A DNA stretch of 64,000 nucleotides from an uncultured Eubacteriales bacterium. Lineage in GTDB: Bacteria > Bacillota > Clostridia > Christensenellales > Aristaeellaceae. The notes beneath the pieces are model-generated. The model saw only the letters and a list, made by a program, of their open reading frames with translations. It searched no databases and was not told where the DNA came from. Shown here in pieces: positions 57,601-64,000 of this stretch. A program made the translations under genes and the position numbers. Numbering within the stretch: the first letter of the stretch is position 1; the number at the start of each line of letters is the position of its first letter. The DNA lies in assembly GCA_902790175.1 (NCBI GenBank), contig CADAQZ010000005.1, positions 122,173 through 186,172 on the forward strand, in the 5' to 3' direction.

Positions 57601-59225
57601 CCCTCCGCCGAGAAGGCCGACTCCGCGCCCGCCTCGCCCAGCAACAGCCGGTTCAGGTCCATCAGCGCGCCGCGCTTGCGGTCGCGGCCCATCCAGAGGC
57701 CGTCCGCCGCCAGCGGCGTCCGCGGCCGGTGCAAATAGGCGTACTTCTCCCGTCCCGCCCGCGCGTTCATCGCCGCGACGCCCTCCCGCGCGCGCGCGAG
57801 GATGGCCGCGTCCCCGGGCATGTCGCGCCGGGGCGCGTCCGCGAAGTCGCCCAGCAGCAGGTATTCGATGTTTTCGTCGCGCTCCAGGCACCCCAGCGTC
57901 TCCAGCCGGGGCAGGATCTCGTCCACGCGCGCCGCGTCCGAGAGCAGCACCGGCATCACGACCAGCGTGCGCATGTCGTCGGGGACGCGCTCCATCTCCA
58001 TTTTCAGCAGCCGCGCCGGAGGAAAGAACTTCGGGTAGAACCGGCCGATCAGCGCACCCGCGCCCGTCCAGCCGAGCAGCGCGCAGGGCAGGACGAGCCA
58101 CGCGCGGCCCGCCAGCAGCGAAAGCCCCGCCGCAAGGAGCGCGGCGAGGCCGACGTGCGCGGTCATCACGCCGCGGCCCGTCGGGTCGGGCACAATGCGC
58201 CGAAGTCGCGCGTTCTTTCGGTTCATCCGCGCAAGCAGCGCACGCCGCCCCTCGTCCTCGCACAGCCACCAGCAGACGTTCGCCCGGAGCCCCTCGCCCT
58301 GCCGCGCGGCGTCCACGGCCTGCCGCGCCACGACGGCCTCCGGTAGCCTTGCGCGCCGCGAGATGTAGGCCAGTGCGTCGCGGACCGCCGAGCGCGAGGC
58401 GTCGTCCATGTGCGGGTAAATGCCGGCGGGGTCGCCGCGAAGCGCCCGGTCTGCCTGCGAGAGCGCCTCGAAGCCGCGCTGCCAGTTCAGGCCGTCCAGC
58501 GCACGAAGCGACGCCAGAAGGTTTTCGAGCCTCAGCGCGTCGCGCGCGCGGGCCGCCTGCGCCTGGGGGATCACGCCTTCCGGGGACAGGCCGCGCCGCG
58601 CGAGAGCGTCCTCCAGACGCGCCCGCGCCCCGGGCAGGCCGTCCTCGCCCGCCCGCTTGGCGGCGTATTCGACAAAGGCAGCGTCGTCCTCGACGCGCCT
58701 ATATCCCTTCTGCACCCATCGCGCGGCGCGCGCGCAGGCCTCTCCGCGGCCCACGATGGACGCCGCCACCCGCACAAAAGAGCGCGAAAGGGCGACGTTC
58801 GCGGCCACCGGCGCAGACCAGAGCTCCGCCATGGTCAGGCCCTGGAGGCCGTCCAGCACCCCGAGCGCCGCCTTCAGCCGCACCGCGTCCAGCACAAAGT
58901 CGCCCCCTTCGAGCAGCGTCGACGCCGCCGCCTCGACGCGCGGCCTGCCCGAGCGCGCGGGCAGGCGATCCCCCGCCCCGGCGCGGGCCTGTCGGGCGCA
59001 GGCGGCGATCACGCGGGCCTCTCGGTTCAGCGACGAGAGCGCCTCGTCCTCGACGCCCGACGCCTCCAGCGCCTCCGCCGCGCGCAGCAGCGCCTCCAGC
59101 CGCCGCGCGTCGCCGCGCCCCAGGCGCAGCCGCGCAGAGCCCGCCGGAACCAGCCGCTCCGCCAATCGCCGCATCCGCGCCGCGTCGTCCGTGTGAAGTC
59201 GATTCGAGCCGTCGTTTCGATCCAT
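51633..59225 (-). CDS. Cyclic beta-1,2-glucan synthase-like protein (NdvB type, GT84-GH94)
   Basis: This is a very large membrane enzyme of 2530 aa. The N-terminal 400 residues are helical. Membrane segments flank a family 84-type transferase with LTLDADTRLLPGEARRLIGA, GKGIYDVAAFHRRL, LSHDLIEGALAG and RRLHRWTRGDWQLLP. A glucoamylase-like middle domain (about 900-1280) follows with YNWVDIDAL. The C-terminal half is a GH94 phosphorylase-like domain, with the catalytic-type motif LMGAGDWNDGMNRVG and GVRENGGQYTHGALW. Clostridia have such proteins of uncertain product. ATG 59225 follows AGGAGGGC. The last residues ERSEE are read from a repeat. Confidence 0.9.
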   Translation of the reverse strand: MDRNDGSNRLHTDDAARMRRLAERLVPAGSARLRLGRGDARRLEALLRAAEALEASGVEDEALSSLNREARVIAACARQARAGAGDRLPARSGRPRVEAAASTLLEGGDFVLDAVRLKAALGVLDGLQGLTMAELWSAPVAANVALSRSFVRVAASIVGRGEACARAARWVQKGYRRVEDDAAFVEYAAKRAGEDGLPGARARLEDALARRGLSPEGVIPQAQAARARDALRLENLLASLRALDGLNWQRGFEALSQADRALRGDPAGIYPHMDDASRSAVRDALAYISRRARLPEAVVARQAVDAARQGEGLRANVCWWLCEDEGRRALLARMNRKNARLRRIVPDPTGRGVMTAHVGLAALLAAGLSLLAGRAWLVLPCALLGWTGAGALIGRFYPKFFPPARLLKMEMERVPDDMRTLVVMPVLLSDAARVDEILPRLETLGCLERDENIEYLLLGDFADAPRRDMPGDAAILARAREGVAAMNARAGREKYAYLHRPRTPLAADGLWMGRDRKRGALMDLNRLLLGEAGAESAFSAEGSACARLRGRFRYVLTLDADTRLLPGEARRLIGAMAHPLNRPGRGRGFAVLQPRMEPLPSACVNGFVRLFCGPGGLNAYPVSVSNLWQDMTGRGIYAGKGIYDVAAFHRRLDGALPEGRVLSHDLIEGALAGAGFAGDVAFYDGYPTTFSAFLRRLHRWTRGDWQLLPLMKTAGLTSADRFRMLDNLVRSLRAPALLGLLIAAVASGNGGALLAALLINYLEPLLNPGAKGRLWRRATAQLSILPALAWCSLDAAGRTLWRVYVSGRHLLQWVTAADAEHGRGRGREVVLPGRVAALLLLPGLLAPGWGPAALALTALFWVGPGWIGDMEDEPVGFTEPLRADDRRLFLEIAADTWRFFEATVPLEGGTIPPDNVQLDPPAGAARRTSPTNIALYLLSCLCASRLGFIGVGEARARLDAAVGAIERMEKWRGHVYNWVDIDALVPLKPRYVSAVDSGNLAAALLLCAGASEASGELAARMRALAESMDFAALYDGERELFAIGFDVEAERMSRSHYDLLASEARILSYVAMMLGQVPVRHWARLGRPCARVAGRCCPLSWSGTLFEYLMPALFMDAPAYTLLGEGRRAAVAAQMRQGARMKRPWGVSECGYSALDAALNYQYRAFGLSELALSGESEDGVVAPYAAALTAMVEPRAAAENLRRMEALGWRGAWGFYEAADYLRPGADGAPALVKSHMAHHQGMALCALCNALTGDSLRRDFMDLPEARALSLLLEERPCDAPKPRRIPRRKPAREAQPRLARRARDGAVPETHLLFGVGATALSTSDGAIHYSRFGVDATRFSGDLQRRAGAACVHLRDEETGECAVLGGAGSRTWVEPGLSRSLTRLGRAEAEMATLVSPEDGTLVRLIELRNAGERTLTLSLADVAPLALACPEDYRAHPAFMNLFVEGSLIAEGALLFARRGERGERLPKLTHLLAAEGPIRYEADCERVVGREGDSARPGGILWDWPGTLGATLNPVSALQATVALRPGQRARLHTAMALLPRECSAGAWAERWRQPGHAERALTLSGARARAMLGFIGLSASRHHALQRFAALIADPRLAAQVRGPRPGEGPVVMRCLWPLGIGGDAPMLAFFARGEDALPVARELIRAHGFYRAAGVYVDLILVDDGENGYRRPVRDDLETLIAASHLNALRGERGGAWLLDGAHLTDEQRRALARCAAAAFDGGRDLYAQVYAMLARLEMPRREPPRMMAVGASTMRPAARLSDNGIGGFLPEGGYGIDVRAGCLPPAPWCDILANDAAGLLLTERGGGCFWRGNSRMGRLTPWTGDALDEGWGLMLWLTDGRGALLPLLPGKRPALPFHARYGAGAISYAFQARRAAGEVRFCVNGELPEVNIDVDLENTDMRWEDFQLIACVDWLMGADIRDAAALNTWHAGGACFASGRMEGVGWLAAPGVAAMSGPGRAALLGRGGFEAPEGLDAPARGEGWSLRLPLKLARGEHASVRLVLGWSRDVDAAMARIMALRPEPEKAAKEAPRLSLETPDAALNHLFNDFLIHQVRASRAQGRTGFYQPGGAYGFRDQLQDMLALLHDEPERVRAHLLRCAARQFEAGDALHWWHEPCAGVRTRVSDDMLFLPYVAAKYVQYTGDAGVLDEVVPFLEDVEIPAGQADVYLQMKAGTASDTLHGHCMRAFRRAARTGGHGLLLMGAGDWNDGMNRVGAAGRGESVWLTQFAVACADAYRQVAPAEADRAWLEALARRLRIALEVHGWDGGWYLRAYDDGGAPLGSARSDECRIDAICQAWAVLAGLDAARCRTAMDAAWENLVDGERGLIRLLTPPFDGHGANPGYIRDYPAGVRENGGQYTHGALWLLLALICMGDGARAHAALRMLLPPNHADTPEKVQNYRVEPYVMAADVYDRPGMAGRGGWTWYTGAAGWMHVCVLALLGYERRGDRVRLGALLGDWPRAAVIMPFGKSRYRLVCDKKAVRVTLDGRAIEDGFIAMVDDGREHEAVFPERGERSEE

Positions 59226-59286
59226 GTTGCCCTCCTGCAAAGCGTGGGTTACCTTACAGTATGGACAGATTCTAGCCAAAATATAA

Positions 59287-59320
59287 ATCACCGCCGGGAG
59301 GCGTGCCTCCCGGCGGTGAT
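59287..59320 (-). terminator. Terminator after the coiled-coil gene
   Basis: A 16-bp perfect stem (59287-59302 with 59305-59320), ATCACCGCCGGGAGGC type, followed on the minus strand by TTATATTTT. Confidence 0.88.
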
Positions 59321-59336
59321 GATGGTTCGATTCTCT

Positions 59337-59978
59337 TTACTCCTGCTCGTCGCCCAGCTCGGCGCGGCGGCGGCGGATGCTCTTCATGGCCTCGGTCATC
59401 TGATCCTCCACGCTGGCCAGCAGCTGGTAGGCGTCGTGCTGAGCCTTCAGGCGAAGCTCGCTGGCCTCCACCCGCGCATCGTTCTTGATGATGCGGGCTT
59501 CCTCCTGGGCCTGGCGCATGATCTCGCTCTCGTCGATCATGTGGTCGGCGCGCGCCTGCGCGTCCTCCAGGATGGCGCGGGCCTCGTTTTCGGCGTCCAG
59601 CACGCGCTGCTCGGCGTCCTCGCGGGCGCGCTCCAGGGCGGCGTTCACGCGCATCTCGGCGGAGCTGATGCGGTTCATGGCCTTGGTCTCGGCCTCGTTC
59701 ATGATGCGCTCCTGCTCGGAGTACATCTGCAGGCCGTACTGCACCGCGTCAGGCAGGTTCTTTTCCATATCGTCTATAATCATCAGGCATTTTTCCGCAT
59801 CGATGATCTTCTTGCCGGTCAGCGGCACGCTGGTCCCGGCGCTGATCGCCGCGCGAATGTGCTTGAGCAGCTCGAGGAAGTACCGCATATCGTTGACTTC
59901 TTCGTTGGGCTGCGCCTGCGGGGCTTCGCGCTTTTCCAGCTCCTCATCCTCGTAGAACTTATCCTGATCGCGATCCAT
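59337..59978 (-). CDS. Coiled-coil protein, DivIVA/ATPase-subunit-like
   Basis: The 213-residue protein begins with an acidic, disordered stretch and VNDMRYFLELLKHIRAAI, then a near-continuous helix from about residue 90 with Ala, Glu, Arg and Gln heptads (AEMRVNAALERAREDAEQRV). It resembles clostridial proteins of this locus that are annotated as ATP synthase B-like or DivIVA-like and sit by rsmD. No enzymatic motif is present. It follows rsmD by 92 bp on the same strand. Confidence 0.7.
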   Translation of the reverse strand: MDRDQDKFYEDEELEKREAPQAQPNEEVNDMRYFLELLKHIRAAISAGTSVPLTGKKIIDAEKCLMIIDDMEKNLPDAVQYGLQMYSEQERIMNEAETKAMNRISSAEMRVNAALERAREDAEQRVLDAENEARAILEDAQARADHMIDESEIMRQAQEEARIIKNDARVEASELRLKAQHDAYQLLASVEDQMTEAMKSIRRRRAELGDEQE

Positions 59979-60070
59979 GCTAAAGTCCTTCCTTTCCGCA
60001 TCCGGCGGGGCCCGATGCAGCTTAGTCTGCCCGGAGTATCCGGTTTAATCCAGTCGTGAAAATATCTCAG

Positions 60071-60637
60071 TCAAGCCTGCGCGGCGGCCATTTCCACAAA
60101 ATCCACCGCCGTGTCGCCGTAGTCGCGGGTGTCAAACACGTTGAACGCCTCCGGCAGCGCCACGCTCGCGCGCTTCATGCGCTCCAGCACGATCAGGCAC
60201 CCCGGCGCCAGCATGTCCCCGGCCAACAGCCGCTTCAGCGCGTCGCCGTAGGCCTCGGTCATCCGATAGGGCGGGTCCAGGAACACGAGGTCGAACATCC
60301 GGCCTTCCAGCGCGGAGATCGCGGCGCGATAATCCGAGCGAATGATCTGGGCGCGGAAGTCGAATTCGTCCTGGAGCACGCTGCGGGCGTTGCGCTCGAT
60401 CGCCTGCTGCGCGGCGCGGGCGTTGTCCGCGATGACGGCCGATTCCGCCCCGCGGCTGAGCGCCTCCAGCGCCAGCGCCCCCGTGCCGCCGAACAGATCC
60501 AGCACCCGCGCGTCCTGCACGCGCGAGGCGATGATGTTGAACAGCGAGCCCCGGATCTTGTCGGACGTGGGGCGCGTATCCGAGCCCTGCGGCGCGAAAA
60601 TCGTGCGTCCCCGGGCCTCTCCAGATATAATACGCAT
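60071..60637 (-). CDS. rsmD: 16S rRNA (guanine(966)-N2)-methyltransferase
   Basis: RsmD methylates G966 of 16S rRNA during 30S assembly. The N-terminal MRIISGEARGR is typical, DTRPTSDKIRGSLFNII follows, the S-adenosylmethionine motif is VLDLFGGTGALALEALSRGA, and the catalytic motif is FLDPPY. The length of 188 aa is standard. coaD normally follows but is absent here. Promoter at 60662-60690. Confidence 0.95.
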   Translation of the reverse strand: MRIISGEARGRTIFAPQGSDTRPTSDKIRGSLFNIIASRVQDARVLDLFGGTGALALEALSRGAESAVIADNARAAQQAIERNARSVLQDEFDFRAQIIRSDYRAAISALEGRMFDLVFLDPPYRMTEAYGDALKRLLAGDMLAPGCLIVLERMKRASVALPEAFNVFDTRDYGDTAVDFVEMAAAQA

Positions 60638-60661
60638 AACTCCACCTATGATATTGCCCCA

Positions 60662-60690
60662 ATTATATCATAATTGTGCAATATTTGCAA
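60662..60690 (-). promoter_or_regulatory. Promoter of rsmD
   Basis: Minus-strand TTGCAA (60690-60685), 17 bp, TATAAT (60667-60662). Confidence 0.82.
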
Positions 60691-60709
60691 TCGGTTTTTC
60701 GAAAAAATA

Positions 60710-61360
60710 TCAAATTTCAGGTTTTTGGGCCCTGGGCACCCGCTTTTTGCGCACCACGCGGGACTTTGCCTTGGCCCTGCGCTTGCCCTCGGCCATCGCT
60801 TTTTCCGATTTTGCCCACAGCTTCGGGCCCTGCATGTAGCCCGCGAAGGTCGCGGCCGGCAGTATGAACGGAGAGATCATCAGCACCGCCGCCACCGAGC
60901 CGGTCAGCCGGTCAAACGTATAGGTCCAGGCCAGCACGCACGGCCAGTAGGGCGCGGCCAGGATCCACGAGATCAGCCGCAGCGGCATCACCAGCGCCTC
61001 GACGTTCAAAAGCGAGCACACGATGTACGCGCAGCCGATCAGATACGCCGGCAGCGCGAACACCAGCGCGGCGCGCACGCCCGTGCGCACGCTCCAGGCG
61101 CGCCGGATCACCTTCTCGTCCAGCTGGCCGTGGGCGGGGCTCTCCGGGTCCTCGGCGCGCTTCACGCTCTCCAGCAGCCCGCAGGCCTCATGGCCGTAGG
61201 CCATGCCCTGCCGAAACGACAGATACAGCCCGCCCGCCAGGATCAACAAGCCCAGCACCAGCCAGGCCACGCGGTTCTCCAGCGAGAACAGGCCCAGGTT
61301 CAGGCAGATCATCAGAAACAGCGTTATCGCGTTCGTCCGCCACATTTCAGAAGTGCTCAT
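60710..61360 (-). CDS. Membrane protein of unknown function
   Basis: The 216-aa product has about five hydrophobic segments (AITLFLMICLNLGLF, VAWLVLGLLILAGGLYLSF, ALVFALPAYLIGCAYIVCSL, WILAAPYWPCVLAWTYTF, SVAAVLMISPFILPAATFAGY). The C-terminal tail is strongly basic (KRRAKAKSRVVRKKRVPRAQ), which may bind nucleic acid or phospholipid. No known family is recognised. It starts 36 bp after alr ends, behind GAGGAG, so the two are probably one operon. Confidence 0.75.
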   Translation of the reverse strand: MSTSEMWRTNAITLFLMICLNLGLFSLENRVAWLVLGLLILAGGLYLSFRQGMAYGHEACGLLESVKRAEDPESPAHGQLDEKVIRRAWSVRTGVRAALVFALPAYLIGCAYIVCSLLNVEALVMPLRLISWILAAPYWPCVLAWTYTFDRLTGSVAAVLMISPFILPAATFAGYMQGPKLWAKSEKAMAEGKRRAKAKSRVVRKKRVPRAQKPEI

Positions 61361-61396
61361 GGATTCATACTCCTCATTTTACCAACGGAAGATGCG

Positions 61397-62494
61397 TCAG
61401 TCGATCACCTGCACCGGGATGCGCGCGCCGAAGCCCAGCATGATCTCGTAGGGGATCGTCTGGGCCAGCTCCGCCAGCTCGTCCGGCGTGATGCGCTCGT
61501 CGCCCTGCGCGCCCAGCAGCACCACCTCGTCGTCGAGGGAGACCTCCTGGATGTCGGTGACGTCCGCCATCACCATGTCCATGCACACGCGGCCCACCAG
61601 CGGCGCGCGCCTGCCGCACACCAGAACGCTTGCGCGGTTGCTGAGGATGCGGGGATAGCCGTCGCCGTAGCCGATCGGCAGCGTCATGATCAGGCTCTCG
61701 CGTTTGGCGGTGAACGTGCGGCCGTAGCCCACGGTGTCCCCCGCCTCGATGCGCTGGATGCGGATGGGATAGGTGGACAGCGTCTGGGCGTTCACCAGCT
61801 CCCCTTCCAGCTCCGGCACGCACGAGCCGTACAGCCCGATGCCCGGGCGCACCATGTCGTATTGCAGTTCCGTCTTGAACATCGCGCTGGTGGCCGCGGC
61901 GTGCGCGATGGGGTCGAAGCCAGCGTCCCGGATCACGTCCAGGCCCGCCTTGAAGCGCCGGTTTTGCAGCGCCGTGAACTCCGGGTCGCTGTCAGCGACG
62001 CAGAAGTGGGTGAACACGCCCTCCATCTGAACGTCCGGGCAGCGCTTCCAGTAGCACAGCAGGGCCCTCAGGTCCTCCTCGCCCCGCACGCCCACGCGCG
62101 ACATGCCGGTATCCAGCTTCAAATGCGCCTTCGCGGGCACGCCCGCGCGGACGGCCTCGTCCTGCAATATGTCCAGCATCCGGGGGGTGTACACCGCCTG
62201 CGACGCGCCGCAGCGCACCGCCTGGCGCAGCGATTCCTCCGACGCCCCGCCGAGGATCAGTATCATCTGGCCGATATCCGCCGCGCGCAGCGCCTCGGCC
62301 TCCTCCACGATGGCCACGGCAAAGGCGTCCGCCCCGGCCCCGATCAGCTTGCGGGCCGTGCGCACGGCGTCGTGGCCGTAGGCGTCGGCCTTCACCACGC
62401 ACATCATCTTCACCTGCGAAGGCAGGCGGCGGCGGATCGCCCTCGCGTTGGCGGCGACGGTCTCGGTGGAAACGCGCATGATCGTCGGTCGCAT
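61397..62494 (-). CDS. alr: Alanine racemase
   Basis: Alr supplies D-alanine for peptidoglycan. The pyridoxal-phosphate lysine is Lys35 in VVKADAYGHD, the catalytic tyrosine from the partner domain is in AGDTVGYGRTF (near residue 262), and IGYGDGYPR is the conserved C-terminal barrel segment. The length of 365 aa is standard. ATG 62494 follows GGGGGAG. A membrane-protein gene follows in the same operon. Confidence 0.96.
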   Translation of the reverse strand: MRPTIMRVSTETVAANARAIRRRLPSQVKMMCVVKADAYGHDAVRTARKLIGAGADAFAVAIVEEAEALRAADIGQMILILGGASEESLRQAVRCGASQAVYTPRMLDILQDEAVRAGVPAKAHLKLDTGMSRVGVRGEEDLRALLCYWKRCPDVQMEGVFTHFCVADSDPEFTALQNRRFKAGLDVIRDAGFDPIAHAAATSAMFKTELQYDMVRPGIGLYGSCVPELEGELVNAQTLSTYPIRIQRIEAGDTVGYGRTFTAKRESLIMTLPIGYGDGYPRILSNRASVLVCGRRAPLVGRVCMDMVMADVTDIQEVSLDDEVVLLGAQGDERITPDELAELAQTIPYEIMLGFGARIPVQVID

Positions 62495-62541
62495 GGCGCT
62501 CTCCCCCTCTCAAAACGGGCATTTGGTTCCAACAAAACCAT

Positions 62542-62570
62542 ATTATATCGTATTCCCGTCAAAATTGCAA
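62542..62570 (-). promoter_or_regulatory. Promoter of alr
   Basis: Minus-strand TTGCAA (62570-62565), 17 bp, TATAAT (62547-62542). Confidence 0.82.
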
Positions 62571-62609
62571 CATGAATGTCCAAATACGGTCATTTTTAAT
62601 AGAAGCGTA

Positions 62610-62638
62610 TTGCAAAAGGCCCCCGCGGAGTGTATACT
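62610..62638 (+). promoter_or_regulatory. Promoter of the DUF624-like gene
   Basis: TTGCAA (62610-62615), 17 bp, TATACT (62633-62638), divergent from the alr promoter. Confidence 0.75.
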
Positions 62639-62677
62639 GTAGGGGATATCCGCATCACGCGCGAGGGAGGTTTACCG

Positions 62678-63517
62678 ATGGGTCTTCGGAATTTGATGAA
62701 CAACTACTACTACGGCAAACAGGGTCAGGCCGATTACACGATCGAGAACATGCCCCAGAACCGCCGCCAGCTGTTCGCGGAGGTGTTCAAGGTGCGCTGG
62801 AGCGCGCTGTTCGGCGTGAACCTGCTGTACATGATCGCCTGGATCCCGGCCATCGCGTGGACGGCCATCAACTTCATCGCGCTCTTCAACGGTGCCCAGG
62901 CGCTGACCGGCGAGCAGATCTACGGCCTGTTCTTCACGTGGCTGCTGGTGATGGTGCCCTGCGTGGCGATCACCGGGCCGTTCAACGCGGGCGTCAGCTA
63001 CGTGCTGCGCAACTGGGCGCGCGACGAGCACAGCTTCGTGCTCAGCGACTTCAAGGACGCGGTCAAGGCCAACTGGAAGCAGGCGCTGGTGATCTCGCTG
63101 ATCGACGGGCTGATGCCGTTTATACTGTTCACCGGCTGGCGCTTCTACAGCAGCATGCTGCAGCAGAGCATGCTGTTCGTGGTGCCCGCGGGCATGGTGC
63201 TGCTGGTGGCTATACTGTGGACGCTGGCCAGCATGCTGGCCTACCCCATGCTGATCACCTATGACCTGAAGATCAAGGACGTGATCCGCAACGCCGTGCT
63301 GCTGTCGATCGCGAAGCTGCCGTTCTCGGTGCTGATCAAGCTGCTGACGCTGGCGGTGCCGGCAGTGGCGGTCGGGCTGGGGCTCGTGGCCAGCTACGCC
63401 AACTGGCTGTTCGAGACCTACCTGAATACCCGCATCGAGGGCGCGCGCACGAACATCGGCCTGCGTCCGGACGACTGGGACGACGTGACGTACATCCCGG
63501 AGGACGACGAGGACTGA
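62678..63517 (+). CDS. DUF624 (YesL-like) membrane protein
   Basis: The 279-aa product has five or six membrane segments and the YesL/DUF624 pattern VAITGPFNAGVSYVLRNWAR followed by DFKDAVKANWKQAL. Its N-terminal 40 residues are soluble (NNYYYGKQGQADYTIENMP). YesL-like proteins often accompany sugar ABC transporters, but none is adjacent here. ATG 62678 follows GGGAGG. The TGA is directly followed by a heptamer repeat. Confidence 0.82.
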   Translation: MGLRNLMNNYYYGKQGQADYTIENMPQNRRQLFAEVFKVRWSALFGVNLLYMIAWIPAIAWTAINFIALFNGAQALTGEQIYGLFFTWLLVMVPCVAITGPFNAGVSYVLRNWARDEHSFVLSDFKDAVKANWKQALVISLIDGLMPFILFTGWRFYSSMLQQSMLFVVPAGMVLLVAILWTLASMLAYPMLITYDLKIKDVIRNAVLLSIAKLPFSVLIKLLTLAVPAVAVGLGLVASYANWLFETYLNTRIEGARTNIGLRPDDWDDVTYIPEDDED

Positions 63518-63778
63518 AGAGAGTGAGGAGTGAGGAGTTGAAAAGCGGCTGGCGCCATATTATAACTATTACTCCACTCGAAGCGTAACTCTCATACAAT
63601 CGTACAGATCCTTCGCTTCGCTCAGGATGACAACGACGCGAGTCTGTCATCCTGAGCGAAGCGAAGGATCTGTACGTTGCGAATAGTTAAGTTATCGGGC
63701 CAGAAGTCAAGCGAATCGAATCTGTCACTATTAACTCCATACTCCACTCTCCACACTCCACACTTTTTCTCACTCTCA
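63518..63778. repeat. Composite repeat region: heptamers flanking the palindromic element
   Basis: AGAGTGAGGAGTGAGGAG starts right after the stop, and CTCCACTCTCCACACTCC lies before the U32 gene. Between them is the 32-bp palindrome listed separately. No gene is evident. Confidence 0.85.
63601..63676. repeat. Palindromic repeat, best-preserved copy
   Basis: Two 32-bp arms (63601-63632 and 63645-63676) pair without mismatch around a 12-base loop. The core reads AGATCCTTCGCTTCGCTCAG. Confidence 0.92.
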
Positions 63779-63799
63779 TTCCCCATCAGGAGGTCATCC

Positions 63800-64000
63800 A
63801 TGCGACAAATCGAACTCCTCTCCCCGGCAGGGTCGATGGAGGCGCTGCGGGCGGCGCTGCGCTTCGGCGCGGACGCGGTTTACGCGGGCGGGCCGCAGTT
63901 GCAGCTGCGCGCGGGCTCGGCGGGCTTCTCGATGGACATGCTCGCGGACGCGGCCAGGGAGGTCCACGCTCGCGGCAAGAAGCTCTACGTGACCGTGAAC
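63800..64000 (+). CDS. U32 family peptidase, N-terminal part, runs off window
   Basis: The 67 visible residues start MRQIELLSPAGSMEALRAAL and continue with FGADAVYAGG and KKLYVTVN, which match the conserved beginning of U32 proteins (collagenase-like, RlhA/YhbU/YegQ). Members act in peptide breakdown or 23S rRNA and tRNA hydroxylation; which applies cannot be told here. AGGAGG is 8 bp before the ATG. The frame is open to the window end. Confidence 0.88.
   Translation, partial: MRQIELLSPAGSMEALRAALRFGADAVYAGGPQLQLRAGSAGFSMDMLADAAREVHARGKKLYVTVN

Noticed and set aside
63601-63676. Palindromic repeats as part of a CRISPR array
   Set aside because: Copies are scattered over tens of kilobases, vary in length, and have no regular spacers or cas genes.

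Overview
The window reads as chromosomal DNA from a GC-rich, endospore-forming, low-redundancy Firmicute, most likely an uncultured gut-type Clostridia. The evidence is a complete Spo0A, the tig-clpP-clpX order, an L10-leader RNA in front of rplJL, teichoic-acid-like polymerases, an AddA-type recombination nuclease, and near-consensus TTGNNN-17-TATAAT promoters and AGGAGG ribosome sites set in very GC-rich coding DNA. I cannot place it below class level from sequence alone. I saw no tRNA, rRNA, CRISPR array, insertion sequence or phage gene.

Layout. 1-9.5 kb (minus strand): a cell-surface polysaccharide run made of a phosphoglycosyl transferase, a polysaccharide deacetylase, a fused epimerase/ATP-grasp protein, a family 2 glycosyltransferase and UppP, followed by addA and the start of a lamin-tail-domain protein. 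9.6-16 kb: an acyltransferase, an LCP-family protein, greA-lysS, a MntA/HepT-type module whose HEPN partner is frameshifted, and a hot-dog thioesterase. 16-24 kb: an M19 dipeptidase overlapping a Tet(M)-like GTPase that carries translated repeats, a MATE transporter, an AbrB/UGT-like pair with a striking operator, an Mrp-type ATPase and a Nudix hydrolase. 24-33 kb: an L,D-transpeptidase, the translation block rplJL / rpmG-secE-nusG-rplKA in a rearranged order, then tig-clpP-clpX.

33.5-46 kb is the most unusual part. A minus-strand operon of seven genes (repeat-rich surface protein, two HlyD-like adaptors, a propeller-plus-solute-binding protein, two sugar-type ABC permeases, a MacB-like membrane protein) lies back to back with an ECF-like sigma factor and its membrane partner. 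A perfect 12-bp motif sits in mirror image before both units, suggesting the sigma factor drives itself and the operon. 46-64 kb holds a YitT protein, a Cys/Pro-rich protein, spo0A, two TagF-like transferases and a TarI/IspD-like cytidylyltransferase, a 2530-residue cyclic-glucan-synthase-like protein, a coiled-coil protein, rsmD, a membrane protein, alr, a DUF624-like protein and the start of a U32 peptidase.

Intergenic DNA is rich in three families of short repeats: palindromes built on GATCCTTCGCTTCGCTCAGG, purine/pyrimidine heptamers of the GAGAGTG type that abut or overlap stop codons, and GC-rich GGCGCAACGCCGCCCCTAC units. These explain most non-coding stretches. Start codons below were re-chosen from ribosome-binding sites rather than taken as the longest frame.
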